Part shown: positions 46,785 to 57,163 of the stretch, in pieces
How positions within the stretch are numbered: the first letter of the stretch is position 1
How the letters are laid out: each line of letters begins with the position of its first letter
NCBI GenBank assembly: GCA_034509755.1
Contig: CM067544.1
Span: 13,201,001-13,265,000 of the forward strand
DNA: 64,000 nt
Direction: 5' to 3'
Source of the DNA: Anisodus tanguticus
Lineage: Eukaryota; Streptophyta; Magnoliopsida; Solanales; Solanaceae
Made by a program: the position numbers and the translations under genes
Notes under the pieces: generated by a model
What the model saw: only the letters and a program-made list of their open reading frames with translations
Database searches by the model: none
Told to the model about the DNA's origin: nothing

Positions 46785-47748
46785 CTACATGTTGGGCCGA
46801 GACTGGGGCTGGCCAGCCCACTGCCAGTGAGCTGGAAACGCTGGACTATTACTGTTTGGCCCAAACTGGGGCCCATTGCCACTGCACAGGGGCCCAAAAC
46901 TATTGTTGCTGCTACTGCTGACCGCCCTGAGGGCCACCACCACCACCACTACTGTTCCGGTTGCCGCCAGTGTTGCCGCCGCGATTCTTGCCATTATTTT
47001 TCTTATTTTGTTCTTTTTTGCCGCCACCCTTATTGCGGTTTTGTCCCGAGTGGTTGGAACCGGTAGGATGAAAAGTGGACTCGGTCATCATGACTACAGG
47101 ACTAGCACCGGTAGCCGCCTTTTTAGCCATGCGTGCTTCTTCGAGTGTAAGCATAGAACAAACCTGATAAAATTGCGGAACAGGATTGCTTTGACGAAGA
47201 AGCGTGCCAACACCACTATAGGCCTCGGAGAGGCCTGAAACCATTTGAAGGACCAAACAATCATTCGAAACCGGCGCGCCAACGTTGTGGAGTTGGTCCG
47301 CCAATTCCTTCAATCTTTTGCAATAAGCTGAAACGTTAGGGAAATCTTTCATGTTGACGTGAGAGAATTCCTGCTCAAGAGTAACAGCTCTAAAATTTTG
47401 ATTATCTTGGAATATATCACATAGTCTATCCCAAGTTTCCTGCGCCGTAGCGTCAGGCTCAATAATCGTTTGCAAAAGGTCGGTAGAAATCATGGAGTAT
47501 ATCCGCTGAAGGATAGTGGCATCAAGAGTCATCCACAACTTAGGATCATCCTCACGTTTTGGCACCTCCGTATCCTCAGGAGCCACGGAGATTATGTGAT
47601 GGATGACTTGATGCGAGCGTGCGTGAATTTTGAACAGTTAGGCCTACGTCGCATATTGGACGTTTTCTATTTCAAGAACAAGAGGGATGATATTCTTGAT
47701 GTTAGAAACTGCAAGGGCAGGATGAAACGTGTTCTTTGATGTAGACAT
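46785..47748 (-). pseudogene. Copia C gag remnant
   Basis: Gag begins at 47748 (MSTSKNTFHPALAVSNIKN) but meets stops near 47645, where the conserved W-A-E-L-F-K-I-H block has two TAG/TAA codons. It is then open through 47586-46912 with [14 protein letters not shown] and [20 protein letters not shown]. It ends with a Lys/Asn/Gly-rich basic region (NRNKGGGKKEQNKKNNGK, then GGNTGGNRNSSGGGGG). No CCHC knuckle is seen. The following Pro/Trp/Gln-rich linker leads to the protease. Confidence 0.85.
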
Positions 47749-47892
47749 ACTGATAGAACAATATGTGATTGAGGGATTTGAAAAAAAATTAGGAGAAATG
47801 ATGAACCGTCGGCACAAAACCCGAGAAGAAGGGCTCGGTTTTTTAGGCTTATGATGGACGAAATTGCAAGAAATTTGGAGAGGATTTTAAGA

Positions 47893-47910
47893 CCTAGACT
47901 TCTGATACTA
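47893..47910 (-). other. Primer-binding site of copia C
   Basis: On the minus strand tagtatcagaagtctagg, directly next to the 5' LTR. It resembles tggtatcagaag with one change. Confidence 0.65.
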
Positions 47911-48225
47911 TGAAAAAAATAATCCCTTGATTATTTTCATTAATTGAAAGAGTATATATACAATTTACATATTTTCATAATAGGAAAATCTTATTCATAT
48001 TCTACTCCTAAAACCTTATTCAACTTGGACACTAACTATACAATTATGATAATACAAATATTATGGTAAGTGTACAATACTAATTACACCACAACATTAC
48101 CTAAACTAGGAGACTAAAACATTACCTAAAATCTAGACCATATACACGGTCATATATACAAAACCGAGGCCCAATATACATAGGATATACACGTGTGTAT
48201 CGTGTCTATCCTATGGATATTTAAC
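47911..48225 (-). repeat. 5' LTR of copia C
   Basis: 315 bp, begins tgaaaaaaataatccc and ends tttaaca on the plus strand. Differences from 43121-43436 are spread over its whole length. Confidence 0.9.
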
Positions 48226-48437
48226 ATGGACCAAAAAGTGGTTGTCAATTTTTACCCAAAATTCCACAACCCGACCTTACCCTTGGGCTGAAACGACACA
48301 CGGATCCAGGAACCATCACCCTTTTGTTACAAGACCAAGTTGGTGGGCTACAAGCCCCTAAAGATAATGGCAAAACTTGGATCACTGTTCAGCCTGTTGA
48401 AGGCGCTTTTGTTGTCAATCTTGGTGACCATGGTCAC

Positions 48438-48974
48438 GTAAGTTCTACACTAAGTATACTGTATTCTGGTAAAATTCACATATAGCCACTTTTCAATTCT
48501 TGTAATTGAAAAGTAGTCACTGTCATGAGGTTCAAGATATTGATACGGAGCTTTACTTGTTGAATTTGAAATTCTATGATAGTGGTTTAAAAAAAAATGG
48601 GCCGAGAGCAGAGGAGAAGCCAGGATTCGAAGCTCGTAGGTTCGGGATTTTAACTCGTTAAGTTATTAGGTTCTAAATTAACAATTTATACATATTCAAT
48701 AATTTTTTCAAGATATATACAAGGTTTAGATCAAAGTTACTGGGTTCGGTCGAACCCGCAAATTATATGCTAGCTCCGCCCCTAACCGAGAGTGGTTAGT
48801 GGAGCTACTTTTACATACATATCCCTCATCTATGTTGCGTGAATCCTCCATAATTATATATTTTGATGATCCGATATGGATTCCACTGAATTTTTGGAGG
48901 ATCCAAACAACATAGTTTCTTAGACCCTATAATAGTTTTTTATTCAACGTCTTGAAATAATACAAATTGGACAG
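48438..48974 (+). other. F3H intron 2
   Basis: Bounded by a good donor (gtcac|gtaagt at 48438) and acceptor (ttggacag ending 48974). Joining across it restores the H-x-L-S-N-G block of F3H (here HFLSNG). It contains a MITE (48600-48783). Confidence 0.85.
48600..48783. mobile_element. MITE in F3H intron 2
   Basis: The ends gccgagagcagaggagaagccagg and ctagctccgcccct are imperfect inverted repeats (reverse of the latter: aggggcggagctag). The interior has 'gttcgggattttaa' and 'gggttcggtcgaacccgc', a combination frequent in short hAT-like elements of nightshades. No coding. Confidence 0.6.
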
Positions 48975-49286
48975 TTTTTAAGCAATGGGAGGTTCAAGAA
49001 CGCTGATCATCAAGCAGTGGTGAACTCGAATAGCAGCAGATTATCGATAGCCACATTTCAGAATCCGGCACCGGAGGCAAGAGTGTATCCATTAAAAATT
49101 AGGGAAGGAGAGAAGGCAGTAATGGATGAGCCCATAACATTTGCAGAAATGTACAGGAGGAAAATTAGTAAGGACCTTGAGCTTGCTAGGCTCAAGAAGT
49201 TGGCCAAGGAGCAGCAGATACAAGCTGAAGAGGCTACTGAAAAGTCCAAGTTGGAATCCAAGCCCATTGAGGAAATTCTTGCTTAA

Positions 49287-50574
49287 GTTTTACAATTTTA
49301 GCAGTTATATTGGATATTGAAAAAAGATGCTACTCTTTTAATTTCTTTTATAACTACTTTCTTGAATAACCATAACTCTTGTTGTCGTGGAGTCAAAATA
49401 GTTTCATTACTCGCATGTTACTTTCACTGATTCACTTATACACAACGATTTAATTGGTTTTAGATAGAGGCACTGTCACTTGTTAAATACTGATGGTATA
49501 GGAATACACTCGGACAATTCCTAAGTTGATTCAATTTATTAGATTATTGGTTTGTAAAAAGATAAATCTGATAACGGGACCAAAAATGTATGTTCATTTA
49601 GATATTCCCTACCTCAATTCAAATTCTATTTGAGTAAAATTAGAAGAAATGTGCCGCTTAGAGGGAAATCGGACCTCTCATATAAGAACCACATATATAT
49701 CATTGGGCCCAATTATTTACCGGTCCAGTTTCACTCAGCCCATTACCATTCAGCGCAATCTTTTGGGAAGATGGAGTCTATTGGGAGTCCAATTTCCCAA
49801 GTTAGGATTGTAAAAATGACGTTGCTAAATCTTTTAGACATATGATATCCTTGATGAAGTAGTTAATCTTTTTGTTGAAAAGAAAATGAACATATCGGTT
49901 TATTTCGATTTTTTTTGTTAGTTTGATTTAATTTTTCGATTTTTTGTAGGACACGCCAAATCACAAAAGTTGACTCCATCTTCCAAAGTTACATCATATG
50001 ATCATAGTTGTTTAATGACCCGCAGATGTAGATGGATTTGTATTTCCGTGTGATTAATAAACAAAGTGAAAGTGGACGGAGAAGATCAAATATATTGTCC
50101 TTTCTGTTGATGCAAGTTGCATCACGTTTTCTTGAAGTTAGAAAACCACTTAAAATAGTTTTGTAAAAAAATTAAATTTAAAAATCCAGGAGGGGGAGAG
50201 GAGATTTTATGTTTTATCTCGTGCTGTAGTATGAACTACTTCCACTTTGTAATTGAAGTTATTTTTGGTGACTGAAAAATATGTCCGTAATCATGTCACT
50301 TAAAAGAAAATTAAAGTTAACTATATATATTTAATAAGCATTAATTTGTAACTTAAAATAAATGGAAAAGATCATGCATAACCAGTTAATGTACATTGCT
50401 GATCGATATGAAATTTCTTTACATTGTTCATGTATACAACTTAAATTCAAAAGAGATATGGTGAAATCATAATCCAGAATATCCGATTTGCTAAAAGATC
50501 TAGTATTTCTTATCTTTTCTACGTTTGAACTGGCAATAATCCTGCATACAAGCCGGGGATATATGTGTTGTATG
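49287..50574. other. Region downstream of F3H, no gene
   Basis: AT-rich intergenic sequence. A short inverted repeat pairs cttttgggaagatggagtc (49759-49777) with gactccatcttccaaag (49972-49988). It may be a decayed hairpin element of about 230 bp, but ends and duplication are not resolved. Confidence 0.4.
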
Positions 50575-50843
50575 CAGTGGCGGATTTACATGGAGGTGAG
50601 GTGTTTCGAACACCCTCGGCAAAAAAATTACAGTGTATATATAGGGTAGATTTTATGTGTTTATGCATATACATTAACTTTTGAACACCTTGAGCAAATA
50701 CAAAATGTTAGCTCAAATGGTCCAGGGTGTTCAAAATTGTCTCCGGCATGCTAGGTTTGATTATTAGAGACAACATAATTTTTATACTTAGATTTTGTTA
50801 TTTTTTTCGAACATCCTGGGTGAAAATTTTTGGATCCGCCACT
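50575..50843. mobile_element. hAT-type MITE, ~269 bp
   Basis: Begins cagtggcggatttac and ends ggatccgccact, so the ends form the inverted repeat agtggcgga / tccgccact. The interior is AT-rich, includes the mirrored phrases 'gaacaccct' and 'gaacatcctgggtg', and has no coding capacity. No clean 8-bp duplication is seen. Confidence 0.7.
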
Positions 50844-51389
50844 TGGTATATGTGGAGAGAATTACAAAATAATCTGAAAAACTTGTAGAACTCCATGTAT
50901 ATGACAGCTAGTTTACAACAGAAATCCAGAAATCTGGTAATAACCTCTACAGAGAGCATTAGAGCAGACGCGTGAACCTTTCTTGCAAGAAACACGATTG
51001 GCCTTTTTGCTGTCTCGCTTTGGAAAGCTAGTGGATGTTTCTCATTTATATATTTGTTTATTCATTTTGGATAGTAGTTTCCGGCGAGCTTGATTACACA
51101 TCAACTATTTCACTGGATGTCCGTTATTTCTAGGTGTCAAAATTAGCCTAAATTCAAATTATCCGCTCAAGGTTTGATGGGTTTGTGCCAGAGTGATTTT
51201 TTTTATGGGTTGATTTGGGCTAGCTCAAATTGACCCATCATAAATCAACAGCCCAAATGAATCTATGATGATGTTCAAACTTGATCCACGAAAATGTTCA
51301 ATCTTAACCATTAGAGCTTCACTCTATATTAAGATTTTTATTTATAAATAATTATTTTAAATTTCCTTTATTATTTCGGAACAATAAAA

Positions 51390-52560
51390 ATACATCAACG
51401 CACCACAAACCACCCACCACACTATACATCCACCCTACCACCACCCCACACCCACCCCAACACTGAACCACAATCATATCCCTGCCCCTACCTTGCCTAC
51501 TCCACCCCATCCTCTACCTCCCTACCTACCCCACCCCCACTTACCCCCTCCCGCCCTACCCCCAACCTACCACCCCGCCGCCACCTACCCCTCCCGCCCT
51601 AACCTACCACCCCACCCCCACCTACCCCCACTTACCCCTAACCTACCACCCCACCCCCACTTTCCCTACCTCATCCTCAAATTTCTATTTCATATTTTTT
51701 TACTTTTATTAAAAAAATTTAAAAATATGAAAATTTTCCTTACTCCCCCTGTCTCGACTCTCGACCCCTCTACCCCATGGCCCTACCCCCATCCTCAAAT
51801 TTCTATTTCATATTTTTTTACTTTTATAAAAAAATTATTTAAAATATGAATTTTTTTCTTCCCCCTTACCCCCGCCCTACTCCTCCCCCCCCCCCCCCCC
51901 CCCCCCCCCCGAATTTTTAACTTTATATAGTTATTTATACATGATCTTATCCAACTTTGAATAACAAAGCTTGTGCTTATGCTTTGTCTTGAGTCGAGGG
52001 TCTCTAAAAAACATTCACTCTACCTACCAAGATATAGGTAAGATTTGCGTACACTCTACCCTCCCAGACCCCCACGTTGTGGGATTTCACTGGGTATGTT
52101 ATTGTTGTTGTAGTTATTTTACTTATATAAAAAATGGAAAAATTTTCTTACCTCATCACCCAATCCCTCCCCCGACGCCCCCTTGCCCTCCCACACCACC
52201 TCAAAGTTTTTACTTTATATATTTATTTTACTTATAAAAAATGAGAAATTTTTCTTACCCCATCACCCCCTCACCCCCACCCTCCCACCTACCCCCAAAT
52301 TTTCTATTTTATATATTTATTTTATTTTAGTCAAATTTTTATAAAAAATGAAAAAAAAATTGCTTACATCATCACCCAACACCCCCTCCTCACCCCATCA
52401 CCCTCGAAGTTTAATTTATATATTTATTTTACTTATATAAAATTCTTACAAAAAATGAGAAACTTTTCTTATCCCCCAACCCCACTAGCCCCTGCCCTCC
52501 CACCCACTATTTTATATATTTATTTTGCTTTTATAAAAAATGATTTTTTTTTTTAAAATA
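51390..52560. repeat. C-rich / AT-rich imperfect tandem repeats
   Basis: Repeated blocks of 'ccaccccacccccacctacccc' alternate with 'tatatatttattttacttttataaaaaatg'. A 26-bp poly-C run sits at 51885-51910. The proline-rich frame at 51493-51849 is a product of this composition, not a gene. Confidence 0.85.
51988..52112 (+). mobile_element. TS-like SINE 3' fragment
   Basis: Contains cgagggtctctaaaaaacat, acctaccaagatataggtaag, tgcgtacactctaccctcccagaccc and gtgggatttcactgggtatgtta, then ttgttgttgtag. This matches the conserved body and (TTG)n tail of the TS-type tRNA-derived SINEs known from tobacco and relatives. The A and B box region is missing, so the copy is 5'-truncated. It lies within the hAT-like element. 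Confidence 0.78.
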
Positions 52561-52832
52561 CTATTCTTATTTTTAAAATAAAAATATGTGAATCAAAAAT
52601 CATACAAAATAAAACATCATGGAATGTAGGTTTGAAATTTGTAAAAGTAACGTATCAAGTTGGGTAAGTTGGTTAAGTTGGGTTATGACCCATCATTTAG
52701 TCCATCTTAATCCGTCTATCTTAGCCCAAATAAGCTTTGGACGGGGTTAGACATTTGTCCATCTATTGATTCAGCCCATCTTGACTCGCCCAACTTCAGC
52801 TCAAACGATCCATCTGACGCCCTAATTATTTC

Positions 52833-54020
52833 TCACCAGCAAAGATATCAGAAAATATATTCTGCCAAGTACCGATCAAAGCATCGATAGATTAGAAAAA
52901 AATATCTAACATTTTGTTTATGGCCGAGGTACCTTGGTTCCCTATTACTTTTGTTTATTGATCAAGACTTTTGGATTTTTTGTCGGAGTAAAATTAGAAA
53001 ATGGATTAAACTAGTTCAAACTGCTGTAGCAATTTCAGCTATCTGTCTTGACATTGTTCTCTTCTAGTTAGTTTATATACATCATCACATGCTTGGGATA
53101 CTCTATTGTGTTAGGCAGTGGACGTTTAGCTCCTTTAGAAACACCGACAGCACCCCAATGTTTGGACCACATGTCCGTAGTGGGGCACGTTTCTTTCTTT
53201 TTTAACCCTCAATTATGTATCTTGCGTTCATATTTGGGGTACATATAACTACCCCCACCAACAGATAAATAAAGAAGAAGAAAAGGGAAAAGAGGCTCTA
53301 AAGGCAGCTTTTGTTGCCCAGGAAGTGAGAAGGGTTGAATAATAAAGGGGGATGGGTGCGTAAGGCATTACAATATGTCGAACAACTCGGAACAAATCCT
53401 AAAAAGAAAAGAGTTTATAAGTTATATACATTATTAGTATGGGTAAGAAACTTTTATAATATCCAGTCATAGACTCATCTTAATTTTAGAATTACATATC
53501 TTACATTTCAAAGAGACTTATCTATAGATATTCTTTATGTACCACCAAGAAAACAAAAAAGAAGAAAGAAAAATGTAGAACTGAACTACCCAACTCATAA
53601 AATGATAACTTCCCACTCTTTTGCTGTGTGAAATGGACGTAAATTAAATAAAGAAGTGTGAAAAAAGAATGGAGAGATTTGGATGGACATTAAAATGTTT
53701 AATTAGAGTCGACTCAATTTAATTAGAAAGTGTATCATGCTGGAAGAGTTTATTTCATCAAGCTCTACAGAAAGTTGGAAAGGTCTCAACCTTTAAAATG
53801 ATCAAAGCTATACATTTTCTAGATAATAAAATTTATATTTAACATAGGTGAAACCACGACTCAAATTCAAAATGTTTGACTGGTCTATATTATATTTAAT
53901 TGTATATATTATCTCATCTAAAAGTTATAAGTGCAAATTCTGCAGTCCCTAAGATGGTCAAACAACGCGCTGTTGTGTAATTGGAAGCAAAAAACTGCAA
54001 GATTTGGTCTTCTTCTGCGT
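52833..54020. other. Intergenic region, nothing identified
   Basis: No open frame, RNA gene or repeat that I can support. Confidence 0.5.
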
Positions 54021-54032
54021 TTCTATAGATGA

Positions 54033-54189
54033 TAAAAAAAAAGTCCGGTGCGCTAAGCTCCCGCTATGCGTGAGGTTCGGAAAAGGATCAGACCACAATG
54101 GTCTATTATACGCAGTCTTACTTCACATTTCTGCAAGAGGTTGTTTCCACTGCTTAAACCCATGACTTCCTGGTCACATGGCAGCAACT
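54033..54189 (-). mobile_element. Au-like SINE, 5'-truncated, with perfect target duplication
   Basis: On the minus strand the copy reads from a degraded Pol III B box (catgggtttaagcagtggaa) through ttgcagaaatgtgaagtaag, ctgcgtataatagaccat, cgcatagcgggagcttagcg to a poly-T/poly-A end, as in Au SINEs. Identical 12-bp sequences ttctatagatga flank it at 54021-54032 and 54190-54201, a target-site duplication from LINE-driven insertion. The A box half is missing. Confidence 0.85.
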
Positions 54190-54201
54190 TTCTATAGATG
54201 A

Positions 54202-55470
54202 CAGTGATATAAATTTTTATTTTCACCGTCATTTATTTTATATTATCATCTAAAGATAAACATAAAAATAAAGGGGCAAATGTGTATCAAGTGTGTGCAG
54301 TCAAGTCCAGTCTACTAGTTATTTTGTCATTCAAGAGGTCTTTTTGGTTAACTTTGAATTTTGAGGAATAAATCCAAATAACCAAAGGCTTTGGAATGTT
54401 ATGGCAGAAAGTGCTATTTTCTGCAATTTTACATTATTCTAAGTGTGAACAACTCTTCGATTAAGTAAGATCCCATGGTATGTAGCTTGAGATTAGTGAA
54501 AACATACTCTGACTTAAAAACTCGATTTTGTTTTATTAGCTCATTCATTGTACTAATATTTCTAAAACTATTACTGCTATGTCTACTCTTGTCTGCTTCT
54601 CACAATTTAAATATGGCTAACGTCCATTGATACTCCAAATTCATGTATTTAATTTGTTCACACGTATGCAACACAAGTTCCATATTTAAATCTACATTTT
54701 TTAGAGACTATTATAATTACTTTTCGCAAAGAGCATCTTATCTTATGTGGCCCAGGATAGAGAAGCAATATATGAAATACACTACTATTTTGTTAGCCAA
54801 AACGACAGTACAGTACATAACAATACCTACTCATATAGAAGCAGCTCTAACAAACAAGGATCAGCTTCTTACTTCTCGAGCGATAGTTCCACGATCCCGA
54901 CCAGCAACTACTCTATCGTAACTCAAGTCTCACTCCAGGCTTACTGTAGTTTTCACGACCAGGTCTTTTAGCATCTACTAGAATGGTCATCCAATTAATC
55001 AGAATATTGAAGTTAATTACTTGTATAGTTCAACTTTGAAAGTTTATAAAAGGAGATGACTTGTACTTGTGGAAATTTTAACTTTTCCAAATGACTAAGT
55101 CAATACTAGTGCTAAAGACAAGGGACTTTGATGCATGACTCACTCTCAACTTTGATCATATATACACTCATAATGTGGGCAAGTTGGATTGCCCCTCAGG
55201 CCTCATCCATCCACTATTTTTTAAAAAAAAATAATTAGCAACGAACAAATTTTCTAGCTAAATAACAAAATTCGTCGTTATTCTTATTAAGCGATAAATT
55301 ATTAGAGAATTATGTTAGTTACATGCAATTTAAGGACGGAATAGGGACGAAGTTCATAGTTAATTTTTTCTATAATGGTCATGTATTGTAAGTTTCAATT
55401 CAATTTGACGGTGACTTACACAATTCAATCACTATAGTAGAGTTCTATATTGAGTAGTCTGATTTCAACT
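54202..55470. other. Intergenic region, nothing identified
   Basis: AT-rich, with no defensible gene. Short frames near 54643-54971 have no recognisable product and overlap each other in different frames. Confidence 0.5.
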
Positions 55471-55570
55471 ATTCAATAATTAGGATATTTGATCACCCAG
55501 GCCCCATATTCAATAATTAGGATATTTGATCACCCAGGCCCCATATTCAATAATTAGGATATTTGATCAT
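55471..55570. repeat. 37-bp tandem repeat, ~2.7 copies
   Basis: The unit attcaataattaggatatttgatcaccc... starts at 55471, 55508 and 55545 with identical sequence in the overlapping parts, so the duplication is recent. Confidence 0.93.
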
Positions 55571-56238
55571 TGAACCCTAAGAGAGCCCTGTTGATAGTTC
55601 TTTACCGTGTTGGGGGATTAAAGGACAATTACGAGATGTTTGAATATTTGACGAATAACTGAATAAAATCCCTAGCTGCTGTATAATTTAATTTATTTTC
55701 TTGTTTAGTAGATGGTATTTCACTTTCAGCTAATTAAAGAGGTTGTTAAACCACTTCAATCACCTTTATTTAAATCGCTAACATTTCATTACCATACATC
55801 CCATATCTACCTCTTTTTGATAGGCTCTATAATTGAACAATGGACATTTTTTATTGTCTTTTCTCACCATGTGTACAGAGGGTGTTTGCTTATAAGAGCT
55901 TGGTTAACTAATTAAGTATACCACATACTTAGTTAATTACTTCTCCGTTCCACGATAAGTGATTGTTTAAGCCTTCAATTTTTTTAAAAATAAGTGGTTC
56001 GTTTTTGAATTTCAAGAATATTTTGGACAGAAAGGAAAAATTGCCCTTGTTTAAATAATTAATATTCATTAATTATATTTTCTTTTTCTAGGCATTGATT
56101 AGGGATAAATTAATAAAAGTACTTTTAATTTTTTAAGAGTAAACACTTTCTTAAAAGGTGTGCACAAGTTAAAAAACCATTTATTATGGGACGGAGTAAG
56201 TATCATTATTGTGGCAAACTTCTTTACATACTGACTCT

Positions 56239-56318
56239 CTCTCTTCCTCCTTTTTCAAATAAGTAACTAGAGGTAGATCTCTCTTCCTCCTTTTTCAAAT
56301 AAGTAACTAGAGTTAGAT
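56239..56318. repeat. 40-bp tandem duplication
   Basis: Two copies of a unit starting ctctcttcctcctttttcaa (56239 and 56279) that differ by one base. Confidence 0.92.
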
Positions 56319-56932
56319 TTAAGGTGGTTAGTACTGAATTCATTATATTTTATAATTATGAATTTGAAATTTTAATAATTGTTAAAATTTTAATAATGTT
56401 GGTTAAAATTTTAAAAATATTTGATTCAATTGAACCATAGAGCAAAGTTCCATATTCTACCTCTGTATTTGTTGTATCGACGGCTTCTACTAGCGCCATT
56501 ATGATTAATTTAAAAATTTATTGTATGACTGTCAACGTTTTTATTTCTTTTCTATTATTCCGCTGGTGCACCGCGAGGCATTTTCCAACTATGTACTCTG
56601 TAAAATGCTTATTAAATGATGTTTTTAAACTTTATTTTATTCACCATGAGTTTTTTCTTGATTCTGATGCATAAATGTGGTAATACTGTTGTCCTTAGAT
56701 AATAAAACTCATCTTAAGTTGGTGGCTAAAACTGCACTTCTAACTAATTTACAGTTATTTTCTTTCCTAGGAATTAGGATGGTTACTATGTTCTATTGTT
56801 GTATTTGAGGCAGCTATGTGCATTATGGTGTTTCACTACGTCATCAGCAAGAAAAAAAAGGATTGGATTAGCCATTTCATTTTCATCTGTTTCTATTATT
56901 TAGATTTATGTATATATAGATTTATGTATATA

Positions 56933-56959
56933 TTAGTGTATACGCCCGCGCTTCGCGCG
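56933..56959 (-). mobile_element. Helitron-like 3' terminus
   Basis: On the minus strand the sequence is cgcgcgaagcgcgggcg, then tatacactaa followed by t. A GC-rich hairpin (stem cgcgc/gcgcg, 3-base loop) lies about 10 bases before CTAA-T, the pattern of Helitron 3' ends (hairpin, CTRR, insertion before T). The 5' end (TC...) was not located, so element length is unknown. Confidence 0.5.
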
Positions 56960-57163
56960 ATCATAAAGAAAACCAAAACATGACTGAATATGAAGACTAT
57001 AGGGATGCATTCTCCCTCCATAAATATGGAATTTGAAAAGTTGCAATAATAACCTATAAGTAATGGAATATGAAAGGTTAAAGATAACAATAATTCTTGA
57101 AATATATAGCGATATTACTCCAATAGATCGTGGTAACTATAGCTAAACCATAACTTAGAGAAT

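Larger units (their letters stand above)
43121..48225 (-). mobile_element. Ty1/copia LTR retrotransposon C, inserted in F3H exon 2
   Basis: LTRs 43121-43436 and 47911-48225 (about 92% alike by eye) enclose a copia element reading on the minus strand. Flanking tgaac (43116-43120) and tggac (48226-48230) are a target duplication with one change. The F3H reading frame continues across it (ACVYM | [11 protein letters not shown]). A primer-binding site adjoins the right LTR and a purine tract the left LTR. The coding sequence is of the same family type as A and B but its LTRs are more diverged than B's, so it is older than B. Confidence 0.93.
42159..49286 (+). pseudogene. F3H: Flavanone 3-hydroxylase (naringenin 3-dioxygenase) pseudogene
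   Basis: F3H is a cytosolic 2-oxoglutarate/Fe(II) dioxygenase that turns flavanones into dihydroflavonols on the way to flavonols and anthocyanins. Four pieces align with it: exon 1 part 42159-42362 ([29 protein letters not shown]), exon 2 first part 42899-43120 ([19 protein letters not shown]), exon 2 second part 48226-48437 ([11 protein letters not shown] with the iron ligands H and D), and exon 3 48975-49286 (NADHQAVV with the last His, RLSIATF with the 2-oxoglutarate Arg and Ser, and C-terminal PIEEILA then stop). The first ~60 codons are absent at the LINE edge. Exon 1 has a deletion near 42319, copia C splits exon 2, one base is missing near 48260, and the intron-1 donor reads GA. It cannot make enzyme. 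Confidence 0.95.
51131..52824. mobile_element. Non-autonomous hAT-like element with C-rich repetitive core
   Basis: Ends taggtgtcaaaattagcc and catctgacgcccta form an imperfect terminal inverted repeat (reverse of the latter: tagggcgtcagatg). The flanks gttatttc (51123-51130) and attatttc (52825-52832) are an 8-bp target duplication with one change, as hAT elements make. Subterminal parts carry 'gggttgatttgggctagctcaaattgacccatc' and 'gcccaaataagc' motifs in both orientations. The core (51360-52560) alternates C-rich blocks with 'tatttatattttacttttataaaaaatga' AT blocks. No transposase is encoded. Confidence 0.7.

Noticed and set aside
51493..51849. 118-codon proline/histidine-rich open frame
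   Set aside because: It is produced by the C-rich low-complexity repeats of a non-autonomous element; composition is monotonous and the frame has no conserved domain.
54643..54971. Two overlapping plus-strand frames
   Set aside because: They overlap in different frames, have no signature or splice context, and the flanks show no promoter or repeat support.
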